Shown here piece by piece: positions 12,289-12,914 of a stretch of DNA of 12,914 nt. The notes below the pieces were generated by a model that ran no database searches, had not been told where the DNA came from, and saw only the letters and a list, made by a program, of their open reading frames with translations. The DNA is taken from NCBI GenBank assembly GCA_000434635.1, contig HF988088.1, forward strand, positions 19,249 to 32,162, read 5' to 3'. Each line of letters begins with the position of its first letter. Position 1 is the stretch's first letter. This DNA comes from Firmicutes bacterium CAG:110. GTDB lineage: Bacteria; Bacillota; Clostridia; Oscillospirales; Oscillospiraceae. Made by a program: the position numbers and the translations under genes.

Positions 12289-12900
12289 ATGGAAATTGAG
12301 AACCACAAGGAAGAGATCCCTTTTGCCCATTACGCGGAGCTGTTTCGCGATCTAAATCCCGCCGCCGTGACGGCGAGACTGTCGGACGTCCGCTGGGACG
12401 GGAAGGAATTCACCCTCAGTCTTCTGGGCAGAGCGTTTGCCATTGCCCACCCGGACTATGCCATCCGTGCGCTGGACGGCGGGGCGCTGCCGCCGCTGCC
12501 CTCCCAGACGTTTCTGCTGCGCTATCTGCTGGAAAGCAAAGATGTGGTCTGGCAGGGGCAGTGGAAGACCTTCCGGGAGATGCCCTGGGGGGAGATGTAC
12601 ATCAAGCCCTACACCGGCCGTGTGCTGACCCGTGCGGCCTTCACCTTCGGCACCCGGCTGCCGGCGTTCAAGGCTGCCTGCGAAAAAATGCAGGCGCTGC
12701 CCATGAAGCACGGAGACGCGGGCTATCAGTTCGACCTGATCGGCGGCTATCGGATGCAGATCCTGGTCTGGGAAGGGGATGATGAATTCCCCCCCAACGC
12801 GCAGGTGCTCTATTCCGACAATTTTGCGGAAGGCTTCGCCGCGGAAGATCGGGTCGTGGCGGGAGATATTCTGATCTCCACGATCAAAAGCCAGATGTAA
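12289..12900 (+). CDS. DUF3786 family protein
   Basis: A 203-residue soluble protein recognised as DUF3786 from its pattern: FTLSLLGRAFAIAHPDY (about 41-57), an LLRYLLES segment, FREMPWGEMYIKPYTGRVL (95-113), GDAGYQFDLIGGYRMQILVWEGDDEFP (142-168) and QVLYSDNF. No signal peptide, membrane helix or Cys cluster is seen; many relatives carry an extra Fe-S domain that is absent here. It begins 40 bases after acsV with AGAGG about eight to nine bases before ATG 12289, so the two form one unit. Members often sit near CODH/ACS and other corrinoid genes, so a role in corrinoid protein maintenance is plausible, but no biochemical function is established to my knowledge. The TAA stop overlaps the start of a repeat-like sequence. 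Confidence 0.88.
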   Translation: MEIENHKEEIPFAHYAELFRDLNPAAVTARLSDVRWDGKEFTLSLLGRAFAIAHPDYAIRALDGGALPPLPSQTFLLRYLLESKDVVWQGQWKTFREMPWGEMYIKPYTGRVLTRAAFTFGTRLPAFKAACEKMQALPMKHGDAGYQFDLIGGYRMQILVWEGDDEFPPNAQVLYSDNFAEGFAAEDRVVAGDILISTIKSQM

Positions 12901-12914
12901 TACTGAACTCCAAT
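12898..12914. repeat. Possible left end of a second copy of the four-hairpin element
   Basis: The last 17 bases match 9957-9973 at 15 positions (TACTGAACTcCAAT against TACTGAACTtCAAT). The copy overlaps the DUF3786 stop codon and is cut by the window edge, so only the left end can be judged. Confidence 0.4.

Noticed and set aside
1..12914. CRISPR array, prophage or transposase genes
   Set aside because: No regularly spaced direct repeats, cas, phage or transposase-like frames are seen. The only mobile-looking sequences are the small palindromic elements.

Overview
The window looks like part of a chromosome from a GC-rich, anaerobic, gut-type Firmicute, probably in the Clostridia/Oscillospiraceae range. 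The reasons are consensus sigma-A promoters with 17-bp spacers, strong purine-rich ribosome binding sites, a surface protein carrying the HxHxxxCY repeats typical of such bacteria, and Wood-Ljungdahl genes of bacterial type. The assignment is inferred from gene content only.

Left part (1-2401, minus strand). A compact operon encodes a small coiled-coil protein, a type I signal peptidase, and the start of a membrane-anchored, Cys/His-repeat surface protein that runs off the left edge. Candidate promoters lie at 1772-1800 and 2058-2086, with a palindrome just downstream of the first. A roughly 650-bp stretch without a convincing gene follows. Then comes a tRNA-Gly(CCC) with its own promoter and a perfect 16-bp stem terminator. 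Diverging from the tRNA is a 75-residue orphan protein on the plus strand.

Middle (2864-9817, plus strand). This is the methyl/carbonyl branch core of the Wood-Ljungdahl pathway: a CooC/AcsF-type nickel-insertion ATPase, the corrinoid iron-sulfur protein (CoFeSP) small subunit AcsD, a 756-residue fusion of CoFeSP large subunit AcsC with the methyltetrahydrofolate methyltransferase AcsE, and acetyl-CoA synthase AcsB with all six A-cluster cysteines. A long, strongly folded leader precedes cooC. A second folded stretch ending in an intrinsic terminator separates acsC-acsE from acsB. A strong terminator closes acsB. The CO dehydrogenase gene acsA and the folate-branch genes (fhs, folD, metF) are not in the window.

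Right part (9818-12914). Two palindromic repeat elements fill the gap after acsB. A separately promoted pair follows: a ferredoxin-ASKHA protein of the AcsV/RACo type, which re-reduces inactive Co(II) corrinoid, and a DUF3786 protein. The last 17 bases resemble the start of the four-hairpin element that precedes this pair.

Working together: AcsE moves the methyl group from methyl-THF to the corrinoid of AcsCD, AcsB condenses methyl, CO and CoA, CooC supplies nickel for metallocentre maturation, and AcsV repairs oxidised corrinoid. The most notable features are the AcsC-AcsE fusion, the two structured RNA leaders and the four-hairpin element around the corrinoid-repair genes.
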